A stretch of 64,000 nucleotides of DNA from Micromussa lordhowensis (GCA_964020085.1 OZ026607.1:14984041-15048040), one strand, 5' to 3'. Positions 1 to 11,590 are shown, counted from the stretch's first letter. Notes: a model not told the origin generated them from the letters alone. Program-made: numbers and translations.

Positions 1-981
1 TATTTTTTTGCTGGTGCATTTTGTTGATTTAGAACAGATTAAAGTATACCTGTAACGTCATAGTACTGCATTTGGATTATACGCAAAAGCACCTGCCTTA
101 TGCATAGCGCTGCCATATTGGGGCGTTGCCATGTCGTCTTGGGAGAACAGTTTGCCTTTCTATACCTAGATGTAAATGAATGCCGGGTTCGTGATGCCGT
201 TGATTGTCATCCTGTCCAGGGAAGAAGAGCAATAACCAATTAAGCTCCAGCAGACATGAGACACTGGGCCTTGTGACAACTTACCATATCACCTACAACA
301 AGCATGCTGATCGTCCAGTGGGATTATGGCTTCTCGTTTGTTTCTTATTACGGAAACTGGTTAAAGGCCAGCAATTTAGTGTAAGTCCATGAAGACCTAC
401 TTTTTCATCTGATCTACAGCTACAAGTCAAGGTCCAAGAAAGCTGAAATAATGTATTTTCCAAGTTACCAAAGCAGTAGTGTTTGAAGGAAAATCCACTC
501 CTCCCCTTTCCTATCTTTGGATATATATGCAGTTCACCGATTTAGTCTGGTCGCCATCATGGATCTGTGCTAACTAAGAAAGCATCAAAAGGAAAAGCCC
601 GATTGATAGAGAAACGGTAACTTTGCCCTTGTGTAATCCTCTGGCAATTTGGTCAGACATTCAGCGGATTGACGGCGAAAACAAACCGTCTTGAATGTTT
701 TTTTATAATACCTGGGCCGTTGACAATGGAGGACTGGGTATGAATAAATATTAAGTAAACAAATCATGCTTTTCGTTTTTCAGGTTCTCATGCAAGTTCT
801 ATACATAGTCATTCTCTGCGGTATCAAGGAGACGAATTTGGACGCGAAAAAACTGAATTCCAAGTCAATCATAGCGAGCAAACTAAAGATAAGTTTGCAT
901 GTTGTGACCTCGTAACGCACGTTATGAACAATCCATAATTATAACATAGCTATATGCCAGCGCGCGCTCTGATTAGCTAAT

Positions 982-1014
<33 letters not shown>

Positions 1015-1041
1015 GATGGTTCAGGCTGACGTCATTGTCGG
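1..1041. other. gene-free stretch
   Basis: Both strands hold only short, low-complexity open frames with no recognisable domain or exon-intron pattern. No RNA gene or repeat was recognised here. It may be flank of something outside the window. Confidence 0.4.
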
Positions 1042-1372
1042 TAAAAATTCTTGCCGGCAAAAGTTTTCCGCAACTTTTTTCGAGTAAGACTTAACTTCAG
1101 CTGTTACTAATGACTAGCATTATCCAACATTTGAGTTAGGGTTTCTCGATAACTTTGAAGATCTAGAAAACGTGTCTGAAATTTTTGCAGAAACTTCGTA
1201 ACGTGTCTGTGAAATTTCTTGCCAGCAAAAGTTTTTTTCGCAACTTTTTACAAGTAAAACCAAACTTTAGCTGTTAATAATGGCTAGTATTATCCAACAT
1301 TTGAGTTAGGGTTTCTCGATGCCTTTGAAGATCTAGAAAACGTGTCTGAAATGGTTGAAGAAACATCGGAAC
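1042..1372. repeat. ~177-bp tandem duplication, two diverged copies
   Basis: The block that starts near 1045 with ttcttgccggcaaaagttt recurs near 1219 as ttcttgccagcaaaagttt. Both copies continue through the same landmarks, including tatccaacatttgagttagg and gatctagaaaacgtgtctg. The copies differ by scattered substitutions and small indels, so this is a direct tandem duplication and not a very recent one. No coding content was recognised. Confidence 0.8.
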
Positions 1373-1402
1373 ATCGGAACCTACCGGTGAAAACAACACG
1401 CG

Positions 1403-1466
1403 CACGTGCACGCGCACGTGTAGCGAAAAGTGCTGCGAGTGAAAAGAACACGTGCATGTGCACGTG
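1403..1466. promoter_or_regulatory. cluster of four CACGTG boxes
   Basis: CACGTG hexamers lie at 1403, 1415, 1449 and 1461, that is two pairs each spaced by 12 bp, inside an alternating purine-pyrimidine tract. CACGTG is the canonical E-box for bHLH factors. No promoter or gene could be placed next to it, so it may be only a simple-sequence tract. Confidence 0.25.
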
Positions 1467-1542
1467 CAGAATTCGCAATTTGATCAGTACAGAAAAGGCG
1501 ACTTCTCAGCGCGAAAAATGTCTTGCTATGTTATAAAAGCAA

Positions 1543-1656
1543 TGGACAATGTCTAGTTTGCGTCCATCCAATTCGGGATGCACGCGGATAGTTGGGAGAA
1601 CACTTAGGTAGCTAGAGATGCTCTCGGCTGTGCCTCGAGCATCTCTTACGCTACCA

Positions 1657-1687
<31 letters not shown>

Positions 1688-1722
1688 GAATTGGATAGAC
1701 GCACGCTAGACATTGTCCATTC
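1543..1722. repeat. long palindrome / foldback element (~80-bp arms)
   Basis: The left arm starts near 1546 (ggacaatgtctag) and runs through aattcgggatgcacgcgg to gagatgctc. The right arm gives the reverse complement and ends near 1721. The arms are nearly identical except around the centre. It is shaped like a small non-autonomous DNA element, but no target-site duplication was defined and the family is not recognised. Confidence 0.75.
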
Positions 1723-3670
1723 CTTAATTGTAAGTTAATTTATCCAGATAATTTGCATATAGACTGGAAGAGTGAGACTACATTTTCTTTGACGATTAGT
1801 GATAATTATATTCGAAATTTCTTAAGAGTTCAAGCGAATTTCAAGTAGTATCACTACAGACGTTGTGGTTGCATTTAGAGTGACCGATCAGTTCTTTACT
1901 GAAGTGTCAGACAGGTGGGAGATAATACGAAATGGGACTACAAATCTTGATTTATTTCCTGGTTAAAATTAGCGCTTCATTACTCGGGGCCATAGGCTTG
2001 TTACGTTTAACGGGTTGAAGGTTAAAGATAAACTTGATATTGCGGTTTGGATGATGAGGCATTGTGATTAACTGGCCAGAGATGGGTTGTTAGGTATATT
2101 TATATTTTTCGCAACCGCTTCAGTGTCCGTAAGTTTAAAGACTTCTTCCAAGAAATTGATCGGTCCTAAAAAAAATTCACACGAAAATTTCTAGTTAAAG
2201 GCAAGTCTTTTCGGTTCCAATTAATTTCAGAGTCTCTAAATCATAACTTAGAAGAAAAAAATATATTAATTGAAATTAAACGACTGATTTTTACAGACAC
2301 GCTATGTTGAAACTTAAACCGAAAGTGGCCTGGTTAGTCAACTTCTCGCCGTAAAAAAGCCTCAACCTTAGTACTTTTTTACTTAATATTACTAAATTAA
2401 GGGCTGAACTTTGCGGGGATGCTAAGATTTCATGATATAAAACATGGGCATGGAAAATATGCGATCTGAAATACAGGCCACTTCCGGTTGCCTCCCATAT
2501 GCTTCAAATAGGCGGATTCATGCTGACGTCATTGTTTTAATTTTTTATCATTTGCATACGGCTTTGGGTACAGAAGGAAACATGTTAGATATGAATTGAC
2601 CTCAGGCATCTAAAGAGCAAGTGAAACTTAGTACATGGTGAATATTTTAGCGCTTTGGATGTAACTGATTCAGGGAGAAATTGTCTTTCAAAAACTGCAA
2701 AATTTCTGGGTGGCAAAAGCGCTAATGAGCTCATACATTGTTTGTTAAATTTTGAGATTTTAAACCCGTGTTGCACAAAAAGTATTCAATACATCAGGCT
2801 CATATTCACTGACAGAGTTATTCGTACTATGACCTTTCAATATTCAGAACTGATTTATTTGTAACTCCGTCAAAAACAGAATTGCTTATGCTAATGAGGC
2901 AAATATTGTAAACAAGGATTCCCCTATAGGACCAAGTTGCGATAACAGCAACAGGCTAACGAAAAATTCCCAAGAGCAAATGCTCTTACCCATAAAAGCC
3001 TAAGGAAAGGGCATTACAAAGATGGTTTTGGCTTTGTCTGAAATTTATTGTACGTTGCTAAAAGAGTGATTGAAAAATGGCCAAAATTGCACTGAAAATC
3101 AACCTCTGGGGATCCTGGAGGGGCTGATATTCAGAACTCGGCTAAGAAGAGATCGTTGAAGCAGAAAATTTGGCATAGTACATAAGTACACATAACGAGT
3201 TTTGTGTGCCAATTTTCAGCGAAATCGGCCGACCTTCATTTCTAAGTCTGCCCCGGTCTTTCAGGATTGCATTAACCGAAACCGTCACTCTTCCACAAGC
3301 CAGTACTCTATAAAAGAAAAACTAAGAACCCTTTCACGATTTTGGAATATCAACATAAAACTGTTTGGAACAGCCGTTTCATAAGAATAGATGGGTAATA
3401 AGTGTTTTACTGGTCTCGGTATAGAAAAGGGCTTACTAAATTTTACATCCTCTCAACGAAAACGGAAAGTTTTATCGAGACGTGATTTTCAGCGAAAATA
3501 TAGTTTGTCAGTTGACCTTTTAACTTATAACGGTCTCCTTTCACATTGATGACCATAACCCCACTTCTGCGAACGTCACTTCCAAAACTGCTCGGAAAAT
3601 GTTTGTGCCGAAAATGCTTTGAAAATATTTTGAAAATGAAAACTCCACAATATTTCGCTTCGAGAACAAT
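1723..3670. other. gene-free stretch
   Basis: AT-rich DNA with only short chance open frames on either strand. No domain, splice pattern, RNA gene or clear repeat was recognised. Confidence 0.4.
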
Positions 3671-3811
3671 GGACCAATCTCGATATATTAAAATTCAGCC
3701 TAAAACAATAGACCTCAATACGTAGCTCTGGGGAATAAATACAAAGTTATTTCCCAGAGCTTCGTGCTGAGGTCTATTGTGTTAGGCTGAATTTTAATAT
3801 ATCGAAATTGG
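3671..3811. repeat. palindrome (~60-bp arms)
   Basis: The left arm begins ccaatctcgatatatt and includes caatagacctcaatacg. The right arm, ending atatatcgaaattgg, is its near-perfect reverse complement, with a spacer of about 15-20 bp at the centre. It is likely a MITE-like foldback element of unknown family. Confidence 0.75.
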
Positions 3812-4437
3812 TCAATTTTGTTCTCATTCAAGAGGGTGCCGTCTGTGTAGAGCGCCCTTTGGTTGAACTAGCCCACCCAGCGAGGTACTCCGTGTCGTAA
3901 AACAACCAAGACAAGTTCAATTGCAAGATTTATTTAATATCTCCTTTTTGATTCCTGACCTTTTTCCTTCTTCTCTGGATTGCTCTTCTCAGAAAGTTCT
4001 TCTCTATTATTCACACACAGTACGCTTCCTTCTCAAAATCCTCTACCCACAATTGCTGATTATGTGTGTTTTTGGACTCGTTAAATTAGATGCACAGGCA
4101 CTGATTATCTATCCGTAACAACTAAAGGCTCGAAAGGTTGCTACCATATGTTTATCATGCTATTTTTGTTACTATCCATATGTTTTCCTCATGTTCAACT
4201 TATAGATGTGTTAAACTTATATCTAAAACCATTCAATACAGCTATCAATGGCAAGTAAAAATACCAAATGTTACTAGAAATATTTGCCGGAAAGAAAGCC
4301 TAAAAAAAAAACGTAAGTTTAATCAAATAGACAAATAGTTAAATCACAACTCAATTCTCAACTGTTCTATGATATTGTAAACAAGAAGGCAGATAAATCT
4401 CCTGAACTAAAAGTGGATTATTTCTAAAGGATAGATC
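3812..4437. other. gene-free stretch
   Basis: No coding exon, RNA gene or repeat was recognised. It is AT-rich and lies just outside the 600-bp duplication that follows. Confidence 0.35.
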
Positions 4438-5661
4438 AGAGCTTTATTTCCTAGAGTTCTTCAAGAAATGCATTTACAGGAAGTTAGACTGAAATCAACG
4501 GAAAGCATTGTCGTAAGTATAGGTGTCAGAACAGAGCCACGATGTTCCAAAATACACAGTCAAAATGGTCAAAATGCGTTAGTTCCATTATCAGTAATTA
4601 CAGATCAGGCAACTTCATGAGCACTTTTCTCTAAAACCCAAAACTCAGCAGTCAAAGTAACTAGAAGCAAGTAAATACTTAAAAGCCCAAAAATGGGCGC
4701 TGTCTATGCCTCAATAAACAAAAAAGAAAGAAAGAAAGAAAGGACAATTTTTTCACAGAATTTAACTATGAGTAAATCTCTAACAAATCCAAAAAATAAA
4801 CCGTTTAATTGGAAGTATCTAATACTAATCCGAGTTCCTTTTATTAAAAAAAAAATGAAAATAAAAACTAGAAACGCTTTGTTTCTCCTTGTTGTCGTTC
4901 TGGCTTTTTGTTAAGCCTTTGCCTGACTCGGCAAAGAAAGTAGAGACCCGCGAAAGACCCGCGACCTAGGGCGCTCCCATACAGCTTAACCTTGTTGTAA
5001 TCGTTGTCATGGCTCAAGATCTCAATGCGGTGTTCAACAGCTTTATTTCCTAGAGTTCTTCAAGAAATGCATTCACAGGAAGTTACAAAATCAACGGAAA
5101 GCATTGTCGTACATGTAAGTATAGGTGTCAGAACTGAGCCAGGATGTCCCAAAATGGACGGTCAAAATGGTCAAAATGCGTCAGTTCCATTATCAGTAAT
5201 TACAGATCAGGTAACTTTATGAGCACTTTTCTCTAAAACCCAAAACTCAGCAGTCAAAGTAACTAGAAGCAAGTAAATACTTAAAAGCCCAAAAATGGGC
5301 GCTGTCTATGCCTCAAAAAACAAAAAAAAGAAAGAAAGAAAGGAAACTTTTTCACAGAATTTAACTATGAGTAAATCTCTACCGAGTCCAAAAAAATAAA
5401 CCGTTTAATTTGAAGTATCTGATACTAATCCGAGTTCCTTTTATTAAAACAAATGCAAATAAAAACTAGAAACACTTTGTTTCTCCTTGTTGTCGTTCTG
5501 GCTTTTTGTTAAGCCTTTACTTGGCCTGACTCGGCAGCAAAGAACGGCGACCTAGGGCGCTCCCATACAGCTTAACTTTGTTGTAATCGTTGTCATGGCT
5601 CAAGATCTCAATGCGGTGGTCAATAAAGTGATAATCTGGCATCTCGACAGCCTTCTTCGCT
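4438..5661 (-). repeat. 600-bp tandem duplication of FP exon 5 end plus 3' flank
   Basis: Landmark gctttatttcctagagttct occurs at about 4440 and again at about 5040, a period of about 600 bp. Both units continue through the same 3'-flank sequence and end, on the minus strand, in the last exon of the fluorescent-protein gene. The first unit holds only part of exon 5 (about 4914-5037), cut at the joint and carrying a ~30-bp internal expansion. The second unit holds the full exon 5 (5517-5661). The unit arose by tandem duplication of the 3' end of the gene. Both copies already carry GGG in place of the usual Glu codon. Confidence 0.85.
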
Positions 5662-8256
5662 CTGCAATGGAGAAAACGAAATCTGATCAGAGACAGTGGG
5701 CAGGGTGCATGAGCACGTGACAAATAAAATACTGTCTTAAGAGTTTAAACCCTTAACAATGATCGTTGCCGAACAACTTTTACCTCAGAATGAAAATATT
5801 ATTCTTTTCTAAATAATGTTATGACTTGGGTACTAATCGGATCTTGCCTCTCAGATCCAGGCAGTTTTGGTGAGGTACCCTATACAAATCTCCACAAGGG
5901 ACAATCAGAGCTAAGGTCCCTGATTCTACTAAGATAGTGTTCATTAACAGTTGCTTATGTCTTGATAACATTGCGCCGTTTACTTCTTATTGCGTGTCGC
6001 CAAATCCCTTAAACACTTGAGAACTTACTTGTAAGTACTTTTGAAGTCACATCGGTAATGGCCGCCGCCGCCTCCAAGCAAGAGAGCCATGTTAACATCA
6101 CCTTTCAGCAATCCATCACGCACATACATTTTCTCCGTGGACGGCTCCCATCTGACAATGTTCTTTTGCATAACTGGACCATTGGAAGCAACAACAACAC
6201 ACCTTTATTCGCCTAGTACACACGCTGACGCTGATAAAGTTAAATAAAATAAATAAATAACTTTTCTGTTAGTACTCAATTAAGCCTGGAGCTGAAATAA
6301 TCCTGGGATTTTCTAGCCAGTTCTCCAGATTTTTAAGTTTGAAAATAATTGAGATAGGAACTATCGAATTTTATAGATAAAGCAGTCGCCTTCCATTCTG
6401 ATGAAAGAGATGTGAGACACATATACTCAGTGTGTTACATTAACAACTTTGAAAAAGAGCATTAAACTCTTATAAGTTCAAACTATATCACAATGACACT
6501 TTCGAATACTAGAAAAAAGTGCAATAAAGTACCCTTTTGATCTATGAAAAAACTCCAAAAAAATGATAATCAAAAGATAGAAAAGGTGTTTAAGGTGATA
6601 TTTCGAGAACTTAACAAATGTGTTTAATCTGGAACACAATGCTTTACGTTTATCTCTGAGGAGACAGTCAGTTACCTGATGTCGCTTGAGACGGTGCATA
6701 TTCCCCCGTCTTCGTAAGTCATGCATCGTTCATAGCAATACCCCTGCGGAAAACTCGGCTTGAAGTAGTCTGTTAGATCTTGGGCATATTTGGTGAATGC
6801 CCTGTTCCCGTACTGGAATGCTGGTGTCAAGATGTCAAAAGCAAAAGGCAAAGGTCCACCTTCTACGACTGTAAAGTCTATGGTCTGTGTTCCCCTAAAA
6901 CACAAACAAGAAACAAACTTAGACGAAAACTTTAATTTTTTCTAAGTCATGTATACAATGCAGTTTGACACAAGGCACTGTAAAATAATGTTAGCAGAAG
7001 TCTTCTTGGTTTAATCAATATGGCACAGAAATTTTAAGCTTAAATTATCATAGTGCGACACTATTCTGTTACTAGATTTGGTTCCAATTAAACAAGTGAA
7101 TATATGATTTCGACACTGAGAGTCTGAACTTGAGAAGCAAATAATTGTTTATTCCTTGGTAAATATTTGGTGGCTTCCATTTCTGTTCCTTTCTTTTTCT
7201 CTTTCTCTTTATTTATTCAAAATATAATCAAATTACAACGCATTTAAAAATCTAGGAGGATGTCACATGAAAATATTGTCTGAATTGTCCATATTTCTTT
7301 GTATCAGGTTAAAAAAAAATGCATGTCTACACCCGTAAATATAACAGTTAGTTCTCAGCTTGGGTCACTGACTTTTGGGTCACTTTTTCAGTGCTTACTT
7401 TGACTTAAATGACAACCCAACGACTTCTTAAAGAAAAGAAAAACTAATGGAAAAATGTATGTAAGAAGCGAGGCGAAAAACACGTGATAAACTAGAATTG
7501 GGAGGTTTCAAAGCTTTAACACGTACGGTAATAGCCTGATCACACCATACTGGGTGTGTCCTTTAATCTGAAATAACCCCGCACTGATTTTAATATGAAA
7601 CGTTTCTTTTCAGGTAATTGTTATTTGTTTTTGTTTTTTTGTTTTTTTTTTTTCTGGCTTAGAAATATATGACAAATTTAGAGCCTGAGAATTAAGTGAC
7701 ATATATAGCAGAAAAGAAAAAAAAAAATTTTAGCCTCTCAGATAAATTCTTGTTTAAACAATAGTTTACGATTGCTAGCCAAAGTCTAAAATTCTTAATT
7801 TCACTATGTTCTTAGTTCGTCACCTAAACGGTCCTAAGATCACACGGAGGAAAGGTACATCCAGTACCGGCTGACATAGAATGGAGAAGTACGGCTTTAT
7901 GCAAATTTCGGTAGGAAACCTCGCTCACTGGAAAAGCCTGGGAAAGGTATATATTACCTTAATTTAAGCTGTGCTCGATGGAATGCGACCGTAAAACTGA
8001 ACACAATGGATGGACCTTTTTAAACTTTTACTCACTCAAAAGGTTTGCCTATTCCTTCCCCTTCAATGCCGAACTTGTGCCCATTTACAGCGCCTTCCAT
8101 ACGCAACTTGATCTTCATCTCTGGTTTAATCACACTCTGCTGAATGAGATTGAAGCGCATTAGTGTGAGATAACCAATTGATAACAATTAGTAAAGTAAA
8201 TTAATTAGCTAAGAGCAAATTTAACCTTTTTTTTTTTCCTGTGCAACACTTACCAT
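5517..8256 (-). pseudogene. GFP-like fluorescent protein gene, disrupted in exon 4 (QYG chromophore triplet)
   Basis: This is a five-exon GFP-like gene read right to left. Exon 1 (8254-8256) is only the ATG. Exon 2 is 8036-8136 (101 nt), exon 3 is 6676-6894 (219 nt), exon 4 is split into 6364-6397 and about 6029-6203, and exon 5 is 5517-5661. All boundaries carry GT-AG and the phases match the intact plus-strand gene at 14990. The encoded residues include Gln62-Tyr63-Gly64 (the chromophore triplet), the conserved Glu90-Arg91 of the GFP fold and a normal C-terminal PSQAK. Two defects are visible. About 160 bp of foreign sequence (6204-6363) interrupts exon 4 and places TAG straight after an Arg codon (Arg119 in the intact gene). 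The conserved Glu near the C-terminus (Glu212 in Kaede numbering, in K-L-Y-E) reads Gly. No splice choice that I tried removes the insertion in frame. Homology and pseudogene status are secure for this assembly; an assembly or allele effect cannot be excluded. Confidence 0.9.
6204..6363. mobile_element. ~160-bp insertion inside FP exon 4
   Basis: Exon 4 reads correctly on the minus strand from 6397 to about 6364, then becomes unrelated AT-rich sequence, and resumes at about 6203 with GGTGTG and on into the Asn-Gly-Pro-Val-Met stretch. The insert contains a TTATTTATTTATTTTATT tract. Removing it restores an exon close to the expected 210-213 nt. No terminal inverted repeat or clean target duplication was found, so the element type is unknown. 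Confidence 0.75.
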
Positions 8257-8420
8257 GATGGTAGACGTATAGTAAGTTCTGCCTGATACAGCTCTAGTAG
8301 CTCTCGCTGTTCGATCTGCTCTCTTCGAAATCACCGAGGCGAATGGGACCTCAACACGGAGAGTGCTGCTTTAAACCTGATTGTTATCTAGCTGGCGTCT
8401 TTCCCACTACAGCGCGTCCA
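8257..8420 (-). promoter_or_regulatory. FP promoter / 5' leader (minus-strand locus)
   Basis: Read on the minus strand, this block is homologous to the region just upstream of the ATG of the intact FP gene. Shared landmarks are caggtttaaagcagc, gaagagagcagatcgaa and the ATCATG start context. The same block recurs upstream of two orphan start codons at 31910 and 42077. Conservation across four loci suggests promoter plus 5' untranslated leader. The transcription start is not visible. Confidence 0.65.
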
Positions 8421-10285
8421 TTCATTGGCTAGTTCATGGTCACACGACATATAACAATGAAACAGTTTACCGCCAAACGGGAAAAAGGTCACAGTTCCTT
8501 GCGAAATGTTGATCTATGTTGCACGTGGTTAAAGCGTGCAGTCGTAGGTGGCCTGATGTTGTCGCAGGAATCTCAGCACGTTTTACAAAATTTGCTTCTG
8601 TTTTCATCAAGCAATTTTTTTTTTGCTATATAACGAATCACTTCATCTCGGGAAACATTGAGATTCTAGGGAAACAAAATTCAAGGTTCCCTTCCGGATC
8701 AGTCGTTAAGTGTACAACATCACACCCTAAATTTCATTAAAAAAAGGCAATTACAAATCGGGTACCCTTTGTAACAAAGAAGACAGATGATAGATGCGAA
8801 TGCAGTCATAACACTACTGGAAAAAAAGGATCCGTTCAAAGCCTGAAACTTTTCTCAGGTCATTTTTCAAACAGTGTACATCATGGCTGCATTCGCATCT
8901 ATCATCATGCCTACATTTAATTGCTGCTGTTGGACATCCATTACCTTTGTAACAAAGCCGACTGATGACAAACGACCCGTATTGATAGTGCCCTAGAATT
9001 ATTATTTTTTTGATTATCTTAAACATTGTTTTTGTGAATTTAGTCACCGTATGGTATCAAAAGCGCAGTCATTTCCACGACTAATCTGCTCTTCTCCTCA
9101 TAGCTAGTGAACAGTAGTAAGTTTATCGAAAAACCCAGAGGACAAATGGTCATTTAATTTTTCCCTTGCATGATGTTACCGTTCAAACAGTGAATACTCA
9201 GTAGAAGCTTTTCTGGACTGTCAAATGTCCTTGGCCTGTGATAAAAGTTAATCCGGTCGCGATAAAAGTCCACGGCGAGGTTTTCATTTCTTCTGTTAAA
9301 ACAGCAAAACACAGAAATATTTTGCAATCGCATTTCTGTAACTGATGCTTATTTCGTATGAACTTCAGAAACTTGTAGAAGGCAGTAAACGTCTGCCTAA
9401 TTGCTTTTTAAACGGTTTTACAGGTACGTGTAAGCTTGTTAAGACTTTACATATGGAATTATCATTATATCAACTTCAAAAACGTGCGAAAAGGGAAGTT
9501 AGTTATTTTTTCCCTACTTTTAATTTCATTTAAGTTGTTGCCTTTTACCTTTCATGTTTCAGTAAAGAGTCACAACATGATGGCATATTTTGACTCTTTA
9601 CCGAAACATTAAATTACTAAACTGCTCTCCAGGTACACACCCTGTCAACGGTACTAAATTTAGCAATTAGCCCGGAGGAAACGAGATAATCCTATTCACG
9701 CTTGATTTTGTAGTGCAAATAAGGATTACTACATCAACTCATGGTATGTCACGAGTCTCCTGGGAATCTTAAATGCCCTAAGCCCCATAGAAGACCAACA
9801 GCTCTCCGGGGGAGGTACGTGGGTTAATTTTTGTTGGATAACGGCCGCTGGCCTCTCAGAGCCCCTAACCCATTACAGTCTATTCTGTGGCAAATTATAG
9901 ACTCCATCTTAGTTACTTTTGGGCAATTATGTAATTTTTAGTCACTTTTTATTTATGTATGTACCTTATATTGAATAGAGAACACTTTTCTTCTCACCTA
10001 CAGTACAGACATTCAGGTACGCTTGATAACCGTCAATATGAAGAACTATCCTATCCAAAAGTCAAAAAATGTGCGACACCGTTGTAGTAACACGATCGAA
10101 AATGCGACCCTATAATAGTTAATCCAGTCAAAAATGCGACATCATCCAGCGGCACACCCCCGTTACCCTGTTATAAGGAAGTACGCCAGCCCAGTCCCCC
10201 GGGACCAACACCTTAATATGCCTGAGAATTCTATCTCTGTGTTACCTTCTTATGGATAACATCGTTGTTTTATATCTTTACCACT
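8421..10285. other. intergenic DNA between the FP loci, partly duplicated
   Basis: No gene was recognised. A short diverged inverted pair (gatgatagatgcgaatgcag near 8787 and its complement near 8890) is present. A block around 9060-9640 (landmarks acccagaggacaaatggt, aaatgtccttggcctg) is repeated at about 13540-14140, and its start again near 10620. The block is therefore a duplicated non-coding module of the FP intergenic region. Confidence 0.6.
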
Positions 10286-10885
10286 TACCCGTTCAACAGT
10301 ATTAACAAACCAAAATACGCCTGTAACGGCTACACAGTTAATAAATAAATTTGAGCTGCCATAAAATGCTAATCATTTACTCGTCACACATTGATAACAT
10401 GTGAAGAAATTCACCAACAGGAACAAGCAAATTAATTGAGCAAACAACATTCAAATCAACACGTGCGCGGGTCATACAGCAACTCCTGTTTGGTATCTGA
10501 GACCTTTAATTGTTTTACACACATAACTTGAACACAACTCGATTTCTTCATATGTAAAAAGACTGAAAATAAAATAGGTGCTTGTAGAAGCACATGTCAT
10601 TTATTACTCAGTTTTTTTTAAGACTAATCTGCTCCTCTCCACATAGCTTGTGAACATTAGTGCGTTTATCGAGTAACCCAGCTTTAAATAACTTGCATGA
10701 CCACTTGCCCATTCAACAGTATTAACAAACCGAAATTGGCTTGTAACGACTAACCACAGTTAACGTATAAATTTGAGCTTCCATAGCATGCTAATCATTT
10801 ACTCGACACACATCGATAACATGCCAAGAAATTCACAACAGGAACAAACAAATTGATCGAGCAAACAACATGCAAATTACATCGT
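10286..10885. repeat. tandem duplication, period ~415 bp
   Basis: The block 10286-10467 (ttcaacagtattaacaaacc through gagcaaacaacatt) recurs at 10705-10885 with about ten percent visible differences. It is a non-coding direct duplication within the FP intergenic region. Confidence 0.75.
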
Positions 10886-10911
10886 GCCAAGGTCAAATAG
10901 CAAATCCTGGA

Positions 10912-11190
10912 GGCGGCGTGGCCGAGTGGTTTAGGGCGCTGGATTTGAAATCTGGAGTTCCCTGGTTCAAATCCTTCACCCTACCACTAGCTGGATTTGT
11001 TCTCTGTAGTCCCGAGTTCAACTCCTCGACCGCGTTGTGTAAATAGCCAACTGGTCAGCCTCCCACCAGTTGGGATTCTTAACAGTTTATGTTCTATTTG
11101 AAATATTTGGTTATTTATTTACAGTGTCCCCAATTAGTACAACAGTGCTAAATACATATGACACTTGAATAAAGTTACTATAAAGTTACA
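10912..11190 (+). mobile_element. tRNA-derived SINE
   Basis: The head reads like a tRNA 5' half: an A-box (tggccgagtgg), an anticodon-arm-like stretch and a B-box (ggttcaaatcc). The 3' acceptor strand needed to pair with ggcggcg is absent, so it is not a functional tRNA. A non-tRNA body follows. The 3' tail, from gtgtccccaattagta to gacacttgaataaagttact, closely matches the 3' end of the LINE fragment at 26755-27655. This is the usual SINE design in which the tail is borrowed from the partner LINE for reverse transcription. Confidence 0.75.
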
Positions 11191-11359
11191 ACTATCCTGT
11201 CTGCTTATAAAGAATAAAATTCGCGTAAATTACGGCCGAATAATATGAAACCAAGAAATGCCTCTTCAGAAGGGAAAGCGCTGTTCACGCAGCTTCGCAG
11301 CCCTAAGGGGCGCAAGGAAATCCAAAGAAAGCGTAACAAAAGAAGCCATTTTAGCAGTG

Positions 11360-11590
11360 TTCCGAAGCAACTGCCCCAAGGAACACAAAGAAAACTACAA
11401 AATTCGGCTTTGCAGTATCTACAAATACGGTTTACTTAAAGTCGATCGAAAGATGTCTTTTCGATTAAACTGTGGTTACATGAATTAATCAAATGTAGTT
11501 AAGAGTGGACATGATATTGTTGTTTCCGATCCAGTATGCTTCTATCCAGCCGTTTTGGTTGTTTTAAATACGTAAACAGAACTTGATTTA
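11360..11590. repeat. direct repeat, copy 1 (pair at 13220-13440)
   Basis: A block starting cgaagcaactgcccc and containing actacaaaattcggcttt and gtggacatgatattgt recurs at 13220-13440. The two copies flank the Penelope-like element. They are too long and diverged to be a target-site duplication, so the element probably sits inside a pre-existing duplication. Confidence 0.7.

Noticed and set aside
1290..1536. Overlapping frames on both strands with an Ala-Arg repeat
   Set aside because: Produced by the alternating cgcgcacgtgcacg tract; both strands are open for the same trivial reason.
6204..6363. The exon 4 insert as an extra intron
   Set aside because: I tried several GT donor and AG acceptor pairs at its borders; each leaves a stop or a shifted frame.
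10912..10985. Serine-type tRNA gene
   Set aside because: A-box and B-box are present, but the acceptor stem cannot close and the variable arm does not fit; a SINE tail follows.
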